Shown here: positions 53,654 to 62,774 of the stretch, piece after piece
How positions within the stretch are numbered: the stretch's first letter is position 1
Layout: every line of letters starts with the position of its first letter
Source: Vulcanimicrobium alpinum
GTDB taxonomy: Bacteria; Vulcanimicrobiota; Vulcanimicrobiia; Vulcanimicrobiales; Vulcanimicrobiaceae
Length of the DNA: 64,000 nt
NCBI RefSeq assembly: GCF_027923555.1
Contig: NZ_AP025523.1
Span: 2,856,484-2,920,483, forward strand
Direction of reading: 5' to 3'
The notes under the pieces: generated by a model
Seen by the model: only the letters and a program-made list of their open reading frames with translations
Databases searched by the model: none
Told to the model about the DNA's origin: nothing
Made by a program: the position numbers and the translations under genes

Positions 53654-54519
53654 TCCGACGCATCGCCGCGTTCGCGGCCCTCACCGTCCTCGCCGGCATG
53701 CTCGTCCCCGCCGGGGCGCAGCAGGGCAGCGTCGTGCGCTTCACCGGACAATTACTCGACGTGCGCAACGGTTTCGTCTACTTCACCACGGGCGCCGCGT
53801 TCAAGCTCGCGCCGAACGTCGCGTACGACGACTACGACACCGGCCAACCGACGTCGCTCGCGCCGCAGCCGAAGCTGTTCGCGCGCGCGATCGTCGATCC
53901 GGCGACGAAGCAGGTCGTCGAACTCGATCTCACCCGCAAGCGGCTCGCGACCGACGCCGCGTACGCGCCCGACGTGCAGGCCGCCGTCGCGACGAAGCCC
54001 ACCACCGAACCCGCGCCGGAGATCGTCGGCGTGCGCGTCACCGGAAAGGAAGTGCCGGTCGAGTTCGTCGTCACCGTCCCGGCGTCGACGCGCGTGACCG
54101 ACAACGTCTACCTCTCGACCGACGCGAGCGGGTGGAATCCGCAGGCGATCAAACTCGACCGCATCGACGGTCAGCGCTATCGCATCGTGCGCCGCCTGCC
54201 GTCCGGCACGAAGTTCGTCTTCCGCGTCACGCGCGGCACGTGGAACTCGGTCGAGGTCGGGCAGGACGGACTCGAACCGGCGAATCCGCACGTCTTCTTC
54301 ATCAAGGAAGCGGATTCGCTTTCGCAGCCCGTCACCGTCTACGGCTGGTCCGACAACCGCGCCGGCGTGCCGCAGGCCGCCGCGCCGGGCGCCGTCCCGA
54401 CCCCGTTCAATCCCAACCCGTTCCCCAACGGGGGGATCGCGCCGCCGTCGCGCGCCACGCCGCCCGGCGGTTTCCCGACGCAGCGGCCGAACCCGTTCCC
54501 CAACCGCCCGCCGGGGTGA
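53650..54519 (+). CDS. Secreted protein with CBM20/AMPK-like domain and Pro-rich tail (copy B)
   Basis: 289 residues. Signal peptide (IAAFAALTVLAGMLVPAGA). An N-terminal beta segment (GQLLDVRNGFVYFTTGAAF). Residues about 135-205 resemble a starch/glycogen-binding type beta-sandwich: VPVEFVVTVPAST, NVYLSTDASGWNPQAIKL, FVFRVTRGTWNSVEV. Tail from about 235 of PFNPNPFPNGG-type repeats. Ligand unknown. A shorter paralogue follows at 56132. Stop overlaps the next ATG (TGATG). Confidence 0.65.
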   Translation: MIRRIAAFAALTVLAGMLVPAGAQQGSVVRFTGQLLDVRNGFVYFTTGAAFKLAPNVAYDDYDTGQPTSLAPQPKLFARAIVDPATKQVVELDLTRKRLATDAAYAPDVQAAVATKPTTEPAPEIVGVRVTGKEVPVEFVVTVPASTRVTDNVYLSTDASGWNPQAIKLDRIDGQRYRIVRRLPSGTKFVFRVTRGTWNSVEVGQDGLEPANPHVFFIKEADSLSQPVTVYGWSDNRAGVPQAAAPGAVPTPFNPNPFPNGGIAPPSRATPPGGFPTQRPNPFPNRPPG

Positions 54520-56132
54520 TGCGCCGCGCCGCCGCGCTCGCGCTGTTCGCCTGCGCGCTCGCGCCGGCAGCGGCGACGGCGCGCGCGGCGGCGATGCTCG
54601 ACGGCGGCACCGTGGTCTTTTTCAGCGATACGCTCGCGCTCGTCGCGCGCGACGGCGCGACGCTGCGGCTCGCCGACGGGACGCGCTGCAGCGCCGACGC
54701 CGCGTACGTCGATCTTAAGCGGAATCGGGCGGTGTGCGCCGGAAACGCGCGCGTCGTGCACGGCGCGGCGAGCGTGCGCGCCGACGCCGTCGCGCTCGAA
54801 CTCGACGGCCCGCGCGTCGATCTGCTCGACGCGACCGACGGCGTGACGCGCACGACGCGCGATCTCAGAGCGCCGGCGCCCGCCGAGATCGACGGCGAGC
54901 GCTTCGCGTTCCCCGACGTCGACGATCGCACCGCGTACATCCGCTCGCGGCGCGCGACGATCGTCCCGCGCGCGAACGTGCGCTTCACGCCCGCCGCGTT
55001 TCCGACGTCGGTCGGCGCGGTTCCGGTGCCGTCGTATCTCTACACGTTCGCAACGTCGGCCGGCTTCAGCGCGTCGACGCTCGCCGGCGCGACGTTCGAT
55101 CAGCCCTACGGGCTGTTCGGGACGCCGACCGCGCTGACGTCGCTGCACGCGCGCTGGCTGCAGGGTCCAGGCGGAACGCTCGCGCTGCAGCAGCAGATCG
55201 CCGCCGGCGATGCGGCCTACGTCACCGGCGCGATCGACGCACCGCTGCGCGGGAACGCGACGACCGGGATCAGCGCCTACCGGCGCATGGGATCGCGGTA
55301 TACCGCGTCGTTCGGCGCGTCGTCGCAGTTCGGCATCCGACAAGCGAACGCGGCCTTCGGCGCGGCGTTCGGCGGCGCCGGCGGACGGCTCGCGTACGCG
55401 CTGCAGACCGGCGGCTTCTCGACGTTCGATGCGAGCCTGCGCAGTCCGGACCTCGCGCTGCCGCGCGGTGCGACTGTGCGCGTCACCGCCGATCTCGGCT
55501 TCGACGGACAGCGCGGCGGCGCGCTGAGCCCGTACGCGATCCTTCCCGACGGGCGCCGCTACGGCACCGTGTGGCGTCACGGCGTCGACGTCTTCGTCGC
55601 TTCGCCGACGCTGCGGGGACCGCTGGGGACCTCGCTGAGCGCGACGCTCGACGGCGCACGGACCTGGTTCGCGTTCCCGCGCCGCGCCGATACCGTCACG
55701 GCGAGCGCGAGCGCGTCGAAACGCGTGAGCGCCGGCGTCACGCTCTTCGCAGGTTACGTGAACGGCTGGACCTCGCAGGTCTATCCGGGCCTGCAGACGA
55801 CGTTCTATCCCGTGCCCAACCCGCTGCCGCTCGCGCCCGACGGGACGCCGTATCTCGGCTACGGCGCGTTTCGCGGTGCCGCCGTCGCGCGCTACGCGAA
55901 CCTCGACCTGCAGATCGCGCCGCCGCGCTCGAGCACCAGCGTGCGCCTCTCCCTGCGGCACGCCGACGACTTCGTGCAGTTCGACGGCATCGGCCGCCCG
56001 CGCTGGGAGTTCCGCGGCGACACGACGTTCCGTCCGTTCCCCAACGTCGGCCTGAGCTTCGGACGTTCGTACGATTTCGACTGGGGCGGACGGCGCTGGA
56101 TCCCCGGCTGGAGCTTCGCGATCCAGCCGTGA
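54519..56132 (+). CDS. LptD-like outer-membrane beta-barrel protein (copy A-prime)
   Basis: 537 residues. Signal peptide (ALALFACALAPAAATARA), OstA-like strands (TLRLADGTRCSADAAYVDLK, VVHGAASVRADAVALELDG), then barrel strands to the terminal GWSFAIQP. TAYIRSRRATIVPRANVRF and ALTSLHARWL align with copy A, showing duplication and strong divergence. Role presumably parallel to copy A. Start codon overlaps the previous stop. Confidence 0.7.
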   Translation: MRRAAALALFACALAPAAATARAAAMLDGGTVVFFSDTLALVARDGATLRLADGTRCSADAAYVDLKRNRAVCAGNARVVHGAASVRADAVALELDGPRVDLLDATDGVTRTTRDLRAPAPAEIDGERFAFPDVDDRTAYIRSRRATIVPRANVRFTPAAFPTSVGAVPVPSYLYTFATSAGFSASTLAGATFDQPYGLFGTPTALTSLHARWLQGPGGTLALQQQIAAGDAAYVTGAIDAPLRGNATTGISAYRRMGSRYTASFGASSQFGIRQANAAFGAAFGGAGGRLAYALQTGGFSTFDASLRSPDLALPRGATVRVTADLGFDGQRGGALSPYAILPDGRRYGTVWRHGVDVFVASPTLRGPLGTSLSATLDGARTWFAFPRRADTVTASASASKRVSAGVTLFAGYVNGWTSQVYPGLQTTFYPVPNPLPLAPDGTPYLGYGAFRGAAVARYANLDLQIAPPRSSTSVRLSLRHADDFVQFDGIGRPRWEFRGDTTFRPFPNVGLSFGRSYDFDWGGRRWIPGWSFAIQP

Positions 56133-56719
56133 TGCACGCACTCGTCGCCGCCGCCGTGTCGGCGATCTTCCGCGTCGTCCCGCTCGCATGCAGCGGCGAG
56201 CGGCTCGTCGTCGCGGGCGGCGGCGTCCTGCGGATCGCGGACGGCGCGACGTGTTCGCGGTTCGCGCCGGGCCGCGCCGCCGCGATCGCGCTCGATGCCG
56301 ACGGGCGCGTCGCGCCGGTGCCGGATGCGTCTGATGCGCGTCCCGCCGCCGATCTGCCGCGCAGCGCGTACCTGCTCGCGCCGGCGCACGCCGCCGACGC
56401 CGATCAGACCGAGATCGTCAACGTGCGCATCGACGTCGCGGTCCCGCCGCGCACGCCGCCCGGCGACGACGTTTACCTCAGCACGGAACGCAGCAACTGG
56501 TCGCCGAGCGAGGTGCGGATGAACCGCGTCGACGCGCGGCATTTCCGGCTCGACCTGCAGGTGCATCGCGGCGCGCGCGTCGCCTTTCGCGTGACGCGCG
56601 GCTCGTACGCGACGCTCGAGCGCGACGCGAGCCGTGCGCTGCCGCCCGCGCACGTCGCCGGCGGCGAACCCGGCGCGCAGGTGACGGTGACCGTCGCCGC
56701 GTGGGCCGATATCGATTAG
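56132..56719 (+). CDS. Secreted CBM20/AMPK-like domain protein (copy B-prime)
   Basis: 195 residues. Hydrophobic N-terminus (ALVAAAVSAIFRVVPLAC), a Cys-containing beta segment, then residues about 95-165 with VDVAVPPRT-like strands, DDVYLSTERSNWSPSEVRM and VAFRVTRGSYATLERD, clearly related to copy B. Lacks the Pro-rich tail. ATG 56132 overlaps the preceding stop. Confidence 0.6.
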   Translation: MHALVAAAVSAIFRVVPLACSGERLVVAGGGVLRIADGATCSRFAPGRAAAIALDADGRVAPVPDASDARPAADLPRSAYLLAPAHAADADQTEIVNVRIDVAVPPRTPPGDDVYLSTERSNWSPSEVRMNRVDARHFRLDLQVHRGARVAFRVTRGSYATLERDASRALPPAHVAGGEPGAQVTVTVAAWADID

Positions 56720-59067
56720 TGGCCGTCCGCCGCACCCTCAACGCGGGCGATCACGCCGCACTCAACGCACTGTGGCTGGGGATCCAATTCCAGGACGCCT
56801 CGATCCTCGCGATCGTCATCCCGGCGATCCTCCTGAAACTCGCACCCGCCGATCATACCCCCGTGCTGGCGGCGATCGCGACGGTGGTGGCCGCCGTCTG
56901 GGTCTTCGTCCCGGCGGTCGCGGGCGCGCTCTCCGACTACGCGCGCCGCCATGGCGGCGACCGGCGGCGCGAGACGGCGATCGCCTTGGCCGTCGACATC
57001 GCGGCGCTGCTCGCGATGGCGTACACACACGCCGTCGGTGCGCTCGGGCTCGAAGTCGCGTGCGCGGCCGTCGCGATCGCGAGCGCATCGTCGATTTATC
57101 AGGCGATGCTCCCCGAGGCGGTGCCGCGCTCCGCGTGGGGCGTCTCGGCAGGCGTGCGCGGCGCGATGACCCTGCTTGGCACCGTCGGCGGTCTCGCCGC
57201 GGCGGCGCTGCTTCCTCCGCAACAGGCGCTCTTCGCGATGGCGGCCGCGATCGCGCTCGTCGCGCCGTCGCTGCTTGCGATCCCGCGCGAGACGTCGGGG
57301 GCGGAACGCAAGGAACGCGCCGTGATCCGCGATCCGCACGATCTCAACGTCACGCTCGTCGCGCGCGGATGGATCGTGCTCGGGATGACGCTGCTCAACA
57401 CGTACGTGCTCTACTTCTTCCACGACATACTCGGCGTGCGCAACGCGTCGCTGGGGACCGGGATGGTCGCGGGCGCGGCGCTGGTCGGCGCGATCGTCTC
57501 GAGCGTCGCGGCGGGGATCCTCTCGGACCGGCTCGATCGCCGGCTCGTCGTGGCGCTCTCCGGCGTGCCGATGGTTTGCGCTGCGCTCGGATTCGCGATC
57601 GCACCCGAGCAGCGGCTGATCTTTCTCTACGCGGCGCTGTTCGGACTCGGCTACGGCGGCGTGTTCTCGGCCGGCTGGGCGCTCGCGCTCGACGCGATCC
57701 CGGCGCTGGGCGACGTCGCGCGCGATCTGGGGATCTGGGGGACGCTCTCGAACTTGCCCGGCGTCCTCGCGCCCGCGATCGGCGCACTCGTCATCAGGCA
57801 AGGCGCGACGCCGCGCGACGGCTACCGCCTGCTGTTCGCGCTCGCCGCCGCGAGCTTCGCGATCGGGTCGCTCGTCGTGCTGCGCGTCGGACGGCGTCCC
57901 GTCTCATCGGCGTGGTCGGTGGCGCTGCTCCTCCTCGTCACCCTGGTCCGCCAGCCGTTTCTCGCGACGCGCATCCGCGTGCGACAGTGGGGGCGCCTCC
58001 CGTTCCGGCGCGGTCCGACCGTGCTGGTCGCGAACCACCAGCACGAAGACGAGTCGGAGATCGTCGTCGAGCGCGCGTTCGCGCAGGGCGATTGGCGCTC
58101 GACGCTCATCACCGCGTCGTCACGCCGGATGTACGAACCCGGATTCTTCGCCGGACGTCTCCGCGTCTTCGCGCGAATCATGCGGCGCGTCAACGCGGGG
58201 CCGTTCTTTTACGCGCTGGGGATGTACCCGCTCGAGAACGAGCTCTCGACGCGGCCTTTGCGCAGCATCCTCAACGCGCTCTATGACGAGCACGCCGAAG
58301 CGTCGCTGTACGCCGTCTTCCGCGACGACGTCGCGGACACGTTTCCGGAGCGCGTTTCCTACGTCGACGAACTGCTCGACAGCCGCCACTTCGCCGCGAC
58401 CGCCGTGCGCGTGAAGCTCGCGCATCTGCGCGATCCGTTCCGCAAGGAATTGCTGGCGCGGACGCGCGCGGAGATCGACGAAGACGTCGCACGCATCGTC
58501 GACGTCGTGCAGCGCGGCGCGACGTTCTTCGTGACGCCCGAAGGCTACTACAGCGTCGACGGGCGGATGCGGCCGTTCAAGGGGATCCTGGAGCGGCTGA
58601 CGCCGATCGCCGACGTGCGCCTCGCCGCGATCGCGTTCGATCCGTTCCGCGGACGCCGTCTCTCGATGCTCTACCGCGTCGTCGCGCCGGCCGACCCGCG
58701 CGATCTCCCGACGTCGGTTGCGGCGGCGCGGCCGATCACGACCAGCGCGCTGCTCGCGGCGTGGATCGTGGGGATCGGGCTTCCGTTCACCGCCGGCGAG
58801 GCGCGCGACGCGGTGCTGAGGATGGCCGACGCGGCGGGACCGGCCGCCTTCGTCGATCCCGAACTGCGCCGTGACCACGCGCGGTGCGTCGACGAGGCGC
58901 TGGCCTACCTCGAGCGGCACGGCGCGGTGCGCGGCGACGGCGGCCGTTACGAACGCGGCGCGCCGCTGCGCGATCCGCGCTTCCCGATCGTCGAGGACAT
59001 GCTCGCCTATCAGGCGGCGTTTCACGCCGAGACGAGCGCGGCGCTGCGCGCGCTTAGCGAACGGTGA
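56719..59067 (+). CDS. MFS transporter fused to a glycerophospholipid acyltransferase-like domain
   Basis: 782 residues. Residues about 1-405 are a major-facilitator protein with eleven or twelve segments (GILSDRLDRRLVVALSGV is the A-like motif). From about 425: VLVANHQHEDESEIV (acyltransferase block I), FFVTPEGYYSVDGRMRPFKG (block III, P-E-G). Resembles LplT-Aas-type fusions that move and reacylate lysophospholipids, but block I reads NH-QHED-E, so the usual H-x4-D has Glu where Asp is expected. Fits an envelope lipid role beside the barrels. GTG 56719 overlaps the prior stop. Confidence 0.8.
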   Translation: MAVRRTLNAGDHAALNALWLGIQFQDASILAIVIPAILLKLAPADHTPVLAAIATVVAAVWVFVPAVAGALSDYARRHGGDRRRETAIALAVDIAALLAMAYTHAVGALGLEVACAAVAIASASSIYQAMLPEAVPRSAWGVSAGVRGAMTLLGTVGGLAAAALLPPQQALFAMAAAIALVAPSLLAIPRETSGAERKERAVIRDPHDLNVTLVARGWIVLGMTLLNTYVLYFFHDILGVRNASLGTGMVAGAALVGAIVSSVAAGILSDRLDRRLVVALSGVPMVCAALGFAIAPEQRLIFLYAALFGLGYGGVFSAGWALALDAIPALGDVARDLGIWGTLSNLPGVLAPAIGALVIRQGATPRDGYRLLFALAAASFAIGSLVVLRVGRRPVSSAWSVALLLLVTLVRQPFLATRIRVRQWGRLPFRRGPTVLVANHQHEDESEIVVERAFAQGDWRSTLITASSRRMYEPGFFAGRLRVFARIMRRVNAGPFFYALGMYPLENELSTRPLRSILNALYDEHAEASLYAVFRDDVADTFPERVSYVDELLDSRHFAATAVRVKLAHLRDPFRKELLARTRAEIDEDVARIVDVVQRGATFFVTPEGYYSVDGRMRPFKGILERLTPIADVRLAAIAFDPFRGRRLSMLYRVVAPADPRDLPTSVAAARPITTSALLAAWIVGIGLPFTAGEARDAVLRMADAAGPAAFVDPELRRDHARCVDEALAYLERHGAVRGDGGRYERGAPLRDPRFPIVEDMLAYQAAFHAETSAALRALSER

Positions 59068-59488
59068 CGGGGATCCCGCGCCACGCCTCGACACCGTCGA
59101 CGGTGCGCGCGACGATCTCGAGCGTGTACGCGTGGCGCAGCCACGGCGGCAGGTACCACGGCAAGGTGTACGAGAGCGAGAAGCGGCCCGGCCCCTCCTT
59201 GTGCAGGGCGACGCTGCGGTACTCGATGCGCGCCTCGACGTAGTACACGTTCTCCGACGTCGTGACGTTGCCGGTCACCGGGCGGCCCGGGTGGATCACG
59301 GAACTCGAAATGTTCGTCGCGTGGATGACCGGATATCCGTGCGGCGGCGGCGTCGGCCCGACGTGGTAGGTCTGCGAGTTCGGATCGGGCTGCGCCTGGG
59401 CGACCAGCGAGAGCGCCGCAAGCAGCGGCACGAGCAGGGCAAACACGGACGGGAAACGGGGACGCGGGGCAAAACGTCGTCGCACCAT
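59054..59488 (-). CDS. Small secreted protein of unknown function
   Basis: 144 residues. Signal peptide (PSVFALLVPLLAALSLVAQAQ), then beta-rich sequence (GYPVIHATNISSSVIHPGRP, NVYYVEARIEYRSVALHK, TVDGVEAWRGIPVTVR), consistent with a single Ig-like sandwich. GAAGAG precedes ATG 59488. Its start codon overlaps, on the opposite strand, that of the GT2 gene, and its end overlaps the acyltransferase stop by 14 bases. Confidence 0.6.
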   Translation of the reverse strand: MVRRRFAPRPRFPSVFALLVPLLAALSLVAQAQPDPNSQTYHVGPTPPPHGYPVIHATNISSSVIHPGRPVTGNVTTSENVYYVEARIEYRSVALHKEGPGRFSLSYTLPWYLPPWLRHAYTLEIVARTVDGVEAWRGIPVTVR

Positions 59489-60509
59489 GATCTCTTCCCC
59501 GTCCAGCGTCGCAGTCCACCGCGGCGCCGACGCGACGCTCAGCATCGTCGTCCCGCTCTACAACGAAGCGGAGAACGTCGGCGAGCTGCTGCGGCGCCTG
59601 CGCGAGGTGGTCACCGGGCTGAGCGTGCCGCCGGCCGGATGGGAACTGATCTGCGTCGACGACGGAAGCCGTGACGGCACGCTCGCCATCCTGCTCGCGG
59701 CGGCGGCGCTCGATCCGCACCTGCGGGTCATCTCGCTCTCGCGCAACTTCGGCCACCAGATCGCCGCGACCGCGGGGCTCGACGCGGCGCACGGCGACGC
59801 GGTCGTGCTGATGGACGGCGATCTCCAGGATCCGCCCGAACTCATCGACGCGTTTCTCGCGAAGTTTCGCGAAGGCTACGACGTCGTCTACGCGACACGG
59901 CGGCGCCGCGCCGGCGAGAGCCGCTTCAAACTGCTCACCGCGGCGCTGTTCTACCGCACGATCCGCCGGCTGACCAACGTCTCGATCCCCGTCGACACCG
60001 GGGACTTCCGGCTGATGAGCAAGCGCGTCGTCAGCGCGCTGCGCAACTCGCGCGAACGCCACCGCTTCATCCGCGGGCTCGTCTCGTGGGTCGGCTACAA
60101 GCAGACCGGGATCGAATACGATCGCGCCGAGCGCCACTCCGGCCGCTCGAAGTATCCGCTCTCGAAGATGCTGCGCTTCGCGATCGACGGGATCACCGCG
60201 TTCAGCGAGATCCCGCTGCGCATCGCGACCTGGTTCGGCTTCCTGGTCAGCGCGGTCGCGTTCGTCGTCGCGGTCGTCGAGATCGGCATCCGCATCTTCA
60301 CCGGCTACAACTTGCCCGGCTACACGTCGACGATCTTCGCGATCCTGTTCCTGGGCGGCGTGCAGCTGATCACGATCGGGATTCTCGGCGAGTACGTCGG
60401 CCGCGTCTACGACGAGATCAAAGGCCGCCCGCTCTACCTCGTCGCCGAGAGCGTCGGGAGCGGGCTCGACGCGGACTCGTCGCCGAGCGCCGCGCCGCTG
60501 GTCAGGTAG
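59487..60509 (+). CDS. GT2 polyprenyl-phosphate glycosyltransferase with two membrane segments (GtrB/ArnC-like)
   Basis: 340 residues. GT2 domain: LSIVVPLYNEAENVGELL, ICVDDGSRDGT, LSRNFGHQIAATAGLDAA, VLMDGDLQDPPELI, DTGDFRLMSKRVV and RHSGRSKYPLSKMLRFAIDG. Two C-terminal membrane helices (TWFGFLVSAVAFVVAVVEIG, TIFAILFLGGVQLITIGILG). Makes polyprenyl-phosphate sugar for GT-C enzymes. ATG 59487 lacks a ribosome site, but no later start precedes the domain. The end overlaps hldD by 76 bases. Confidence 0.9.
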   Translation: MISSPSSVAVHRGADATLSIVVPLYNEAENVGELLRRLREVVTGLSVPPAGWELICVDDGSRDGTLAILLAAAALDPHLRVISLSRNFGHQIAATAGLDAAHGDAVVLMDGDLQDPPELIDAFLAKFREGYDVVYATRRRRAGESRFKLLTAALFYRTIRRLTNVSIPVDTGDFRLMSKRVVSALRNSRERHRFIRGLVSWVGYKQTGIEYDRAERHSGRSKYPLSKMLRFAIDGITAFSEIPLRIATWFGFLVSAVAFVVAVVEIGIRIFTGYNLPGYTSTIFAILFLGGVQLITIGILGEYVGRVYDEIKGRPLYLVAESVGSGLDADSSPSAAPLVR

Positions 60510-61456
60510 CGGCGCACGTAGTCGTCGATCGCAGCTTCGAGCGTCGTGAACGGACGCGTCCAGCCCGCGTCGCGCAGCCGGTCGATCGTCGCGACGGTGC
60601 GGTACTGGTACTTCCCGCGCAGCGCGTCCGGCATCTCCACGTAGATGATGCGCGGCGGCAGATCGAGCGCGGCGAAGACCGCGCGCGCGAGATCGTTCCA
60701 GGTCCGCGCGATCCCCGAGCCGACGTTGTACAGCCCGCCGGCGGCCGGTGACGCGGCGAGAAACGCGGTGATCGCGGCGGCGTCCTTCACGTAGAGAAAA
60801 TCGCGGCTCTGTTCGCCGTCGGCGATCCCTTCGCGATAGCTCTTGAACAGTTCGATCGTGCCGGTCGCGCGGATCTGCTCGTAGGCTTTGGCGACGACGC
60901 TGCGCATCTCGCCCTTGTGGTCTTCGTTGGGACCGTAGACGTTGAAGTACTTGAGGCCGACGGCGCGTTCGAGCAGACCTTCGCGCCGCATCCACCGGTC
61001 GAAGAGGTGCTTTGAGTAGCCGTACATGTTGAGCGGGCGCAGCGCGTGCGGATCGAGATCCTCGCGCATCTCGCACTCGCGCGCGCCGTAGGTCGCTGCC
61101 GACGATGCATACGTGAAGCGCGCCCCCAGCGAGAACGACCAGCGCGCGATCTCCTGCGAGCGCCGCACGTTGTTCTGCACCAGATACGACGCGTCGCGCT
61201 CGGTCGTCGACGAGCACGCGCCGAGATGGAACACTGCGGCGACGCGGCCGAACGCGTACGGATCGGCGGCGATCCGCGCGTAGAACTCGCCGGCGTCGAG
61301 GTAGTCGGCGAAGCGCAGCGGGACGAGATGACGCCACTTCTCGCTCGTGCCGAGGCGATCGACGACGACGATGTCCTCGATTCCGTCGAGATTGAGGTGC
61401 CGCACGAGCGCGGAACCGATCAGCCCGGCTCCACCCGTGACGACGACGCGATCCAT
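60434..61456 (-). CDS. hldD: ADP-L-glycero-D-manno-heptose 6-epimerase
   Basis: Last step of ADP-L-glycero-D-manno-heptose synthesis for LPS core. 340 residues: VVVTGGAGLIGSALVRHLN, HLGACSSTTERDASYLVQNN, YASSAATYG, MYGYSKHLFDRW (Tyr/Lys), LKYFNVYGPNEDHKGEMRSV and DFLYVKDAAAI are hallmarks. The last 20 residues (about 320-340) exceed the family and overlap the convergent GT2 gene. ATG 61456 overlaps the preceding stop (TAATG). Confidence 0.9.
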   Translation of the reverse strand: MDRVVVTGGAGLIGSALVRHLNLDGIEDIVVVDRLGTSEKWRHLVPLRFADYLDAGEFYARIAADPYAFGRVAAVFHLGACSSTTERDASYLVQNNVRRSQEIARWSFSLGARFTYASSAATYGARECEMREDLDPHALRPLNMYGYSKHLFDRWMRREGLLERAVGLKYFNVYGPNEDHKGEMRSVVAKAYEQIRATGTIELFKSYREGIADGEQSRDFLYVKDAAAITAFLAASPAAGGLYNVGSGIARTWNDLARAVFAALDLPPRIIYVEMPDALRGKYQYRTVATIDRLRDAGWTRPFTTLEAAIDDYVRRYLTSGAALGDESASSPLPTLSATR

Positions 61457-62760
61457 TAGCTGCGCGCTTTCGACGGCTCGGAGGCCGCCGCATCCCGCAC
61501 GATCGCGTCGACCAGCGGACGCGGCGGCGGTGCGGTCGCGCCGATGGTGAACGCCTGTGCGACGGCGGCGGGCTCCACCGACGTCCCGGCGCATTCGGCC
61601 AGGACGTCCCCGGCGCGCACCGGCGTCCCGGTCCGGGCGACGATCCGGATCCCGGAGAACGGCCCGTCGGCGACGGTCAGCTCGCGCGCGAGCTCGCCGA
61701 TCGCGATCGCGTCGATCGCGGTGACCACGCCGTCGCACGGGGCGAGCGCGCTCGAGCGCGCAGGATGCGCCGCGATCCGCTCGACCGCGTCGCGCGTCCC
61801 GCCCTGCGCCTCGATCATCTGCACGAAGCGCGCGTAGGCGGCGCCCGACTCCAGCGCGTCGAGCGCCGCCGGAACGACGCGTTCGCCCGGGACGCCGGCG
61901 ACGCGGAGCATTTCGTGGACCACGGCGAAGATCGCCTCGGCGAGCCGCGGATCGCGATCGTCGCCGCGCAGAAAGTCGCGCGCCTCCACCGCTTCGATCC
62001 CGCTGCCGACCGCGGCGCCGAGCGGTTCGTCCATGTCGCTCACCAGCGCGCTCGCGCGGCGCCCGAAGCGCTCCGCGAGCTGCACCAGCATCCGCGCGAG
62101 TCCGACGGCCTCGGCGGCCGTGCGCATGAACGCGCCGCGTCCCGCCTTCACGTCGAAGACGATTGCGCCGGCACCGCCGGCGATCTTCTTCGAGACGATC
62201 GAGGCGGCGATGAGACCCGGCGACGGGACGGTGCCGGTGCGGTCGCGCAGCGCGTAGAGCTTGCGGTCGGCCGGGACGAGCCGGTCCGACTGCGCGGCGA
62301 TCGCGCAGCCGATCGTCTCGACCTGCGCGACGAACGCCTCAGGGGAGAGATCGGTGCGCACGCCCGGGATCGCCTCGAGCTTATCGAGCGTCCCGCCGGT
62401 GTGGCCGAGGGCGCGGCCCGAGAGCTTGGCGACCGGGACGCCGCAGGCGGCGACGAGCGGGACCGCGACGAGCGAGACGGTATCGCCGACGCCCCCGGAG
62501 GAATGCTTGTCGACGACGATTCCGGCGGCATGCGGATACGCGAGCACGTCGCCGGAGCGTACCATCGCGCCGGTCAGGGCCGCGACCTCCGCGTCGCCCA
62601 TCCCGCGGATCGCGCAAGCCATCGCGAGCGCCGCAATCGGGGCGTCGTCGATCGTGCCTGCGACGTAGCCCTCGACGATCCGCCTCCAGGTCGCGTCGTC
62701 GAGGATCTCACCGTCGCGCTTCGCGGCGAGCGCACGCCGCAGCCACCCCTCGCAGTTCAC
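61456..62760 (-). CDS. deoA: Pyrimidine-nucleoside (thymidine) phosphorylase
   Basis: Phosphorolysis of pyrimidine nucleosides to base and (deoxy)ribose-1-phosphate. 434 residues: VDKHSSGGVGDTVSLVAVPL (phosphate/ribose site), GRALGHTGGTLDKLEAIPG, YALRDRTGTVPSPGLIAASI, SKKIAGGAGAIVFDVKAGRGAF. DeoA versus Pdp specificity not decided. GTG 62760 is the best fit to the N-terminus; longer frames upstream are antisense to the right-edge gene. Confidence 0.92.
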   Translation of the reverse strand: MNCEGWLRRALAAKRDGEILDDATWRRIVEGYVAGTIDDAPIAALAMACAIRGMGDAEVAALTGAMVRSGDVLAYPHAAGIVVDKHSSGGVGDTVSLVAVPLVAACGVPVAKLSGRALGHTGGTLDKLEAIPGVRTDLSPEAFVAQVETIGCAIAAQSDRLVPADRKLYALRDRTGTVPSPGLIAASIVSKKIAGGAGAIVFDVKAGRGAFMRTAAEAVGLARMLVQLAERFGRRASALVSDMDEPLGAAVGSGIEAVEARDFLRGDDRDPRLAEAIFAVVHEMLRVAGVPGERVVPAALDALESGAAYARFVQMIEAQGGTRDAVERIAAHPARSSALAPCDGVVTAIDAIAIGELARELTVADGPFSGIRIVARTGTPVRAGDVLAECAGTSVEPAAVAQAFTIGATAPPPRPLVDAIVRDAAASEPSKARS

Positions 62761-62774
62761 GAGCGATCGGATTC

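Noticed and set aside
54339-56189. Minus-strand 616-codon frame opposite barrel copy A-prime
   Set aside because: Shadow frame; the plus-strand product has a signal peptide, barrel strands and overlapping start/stop codons with neighbours.
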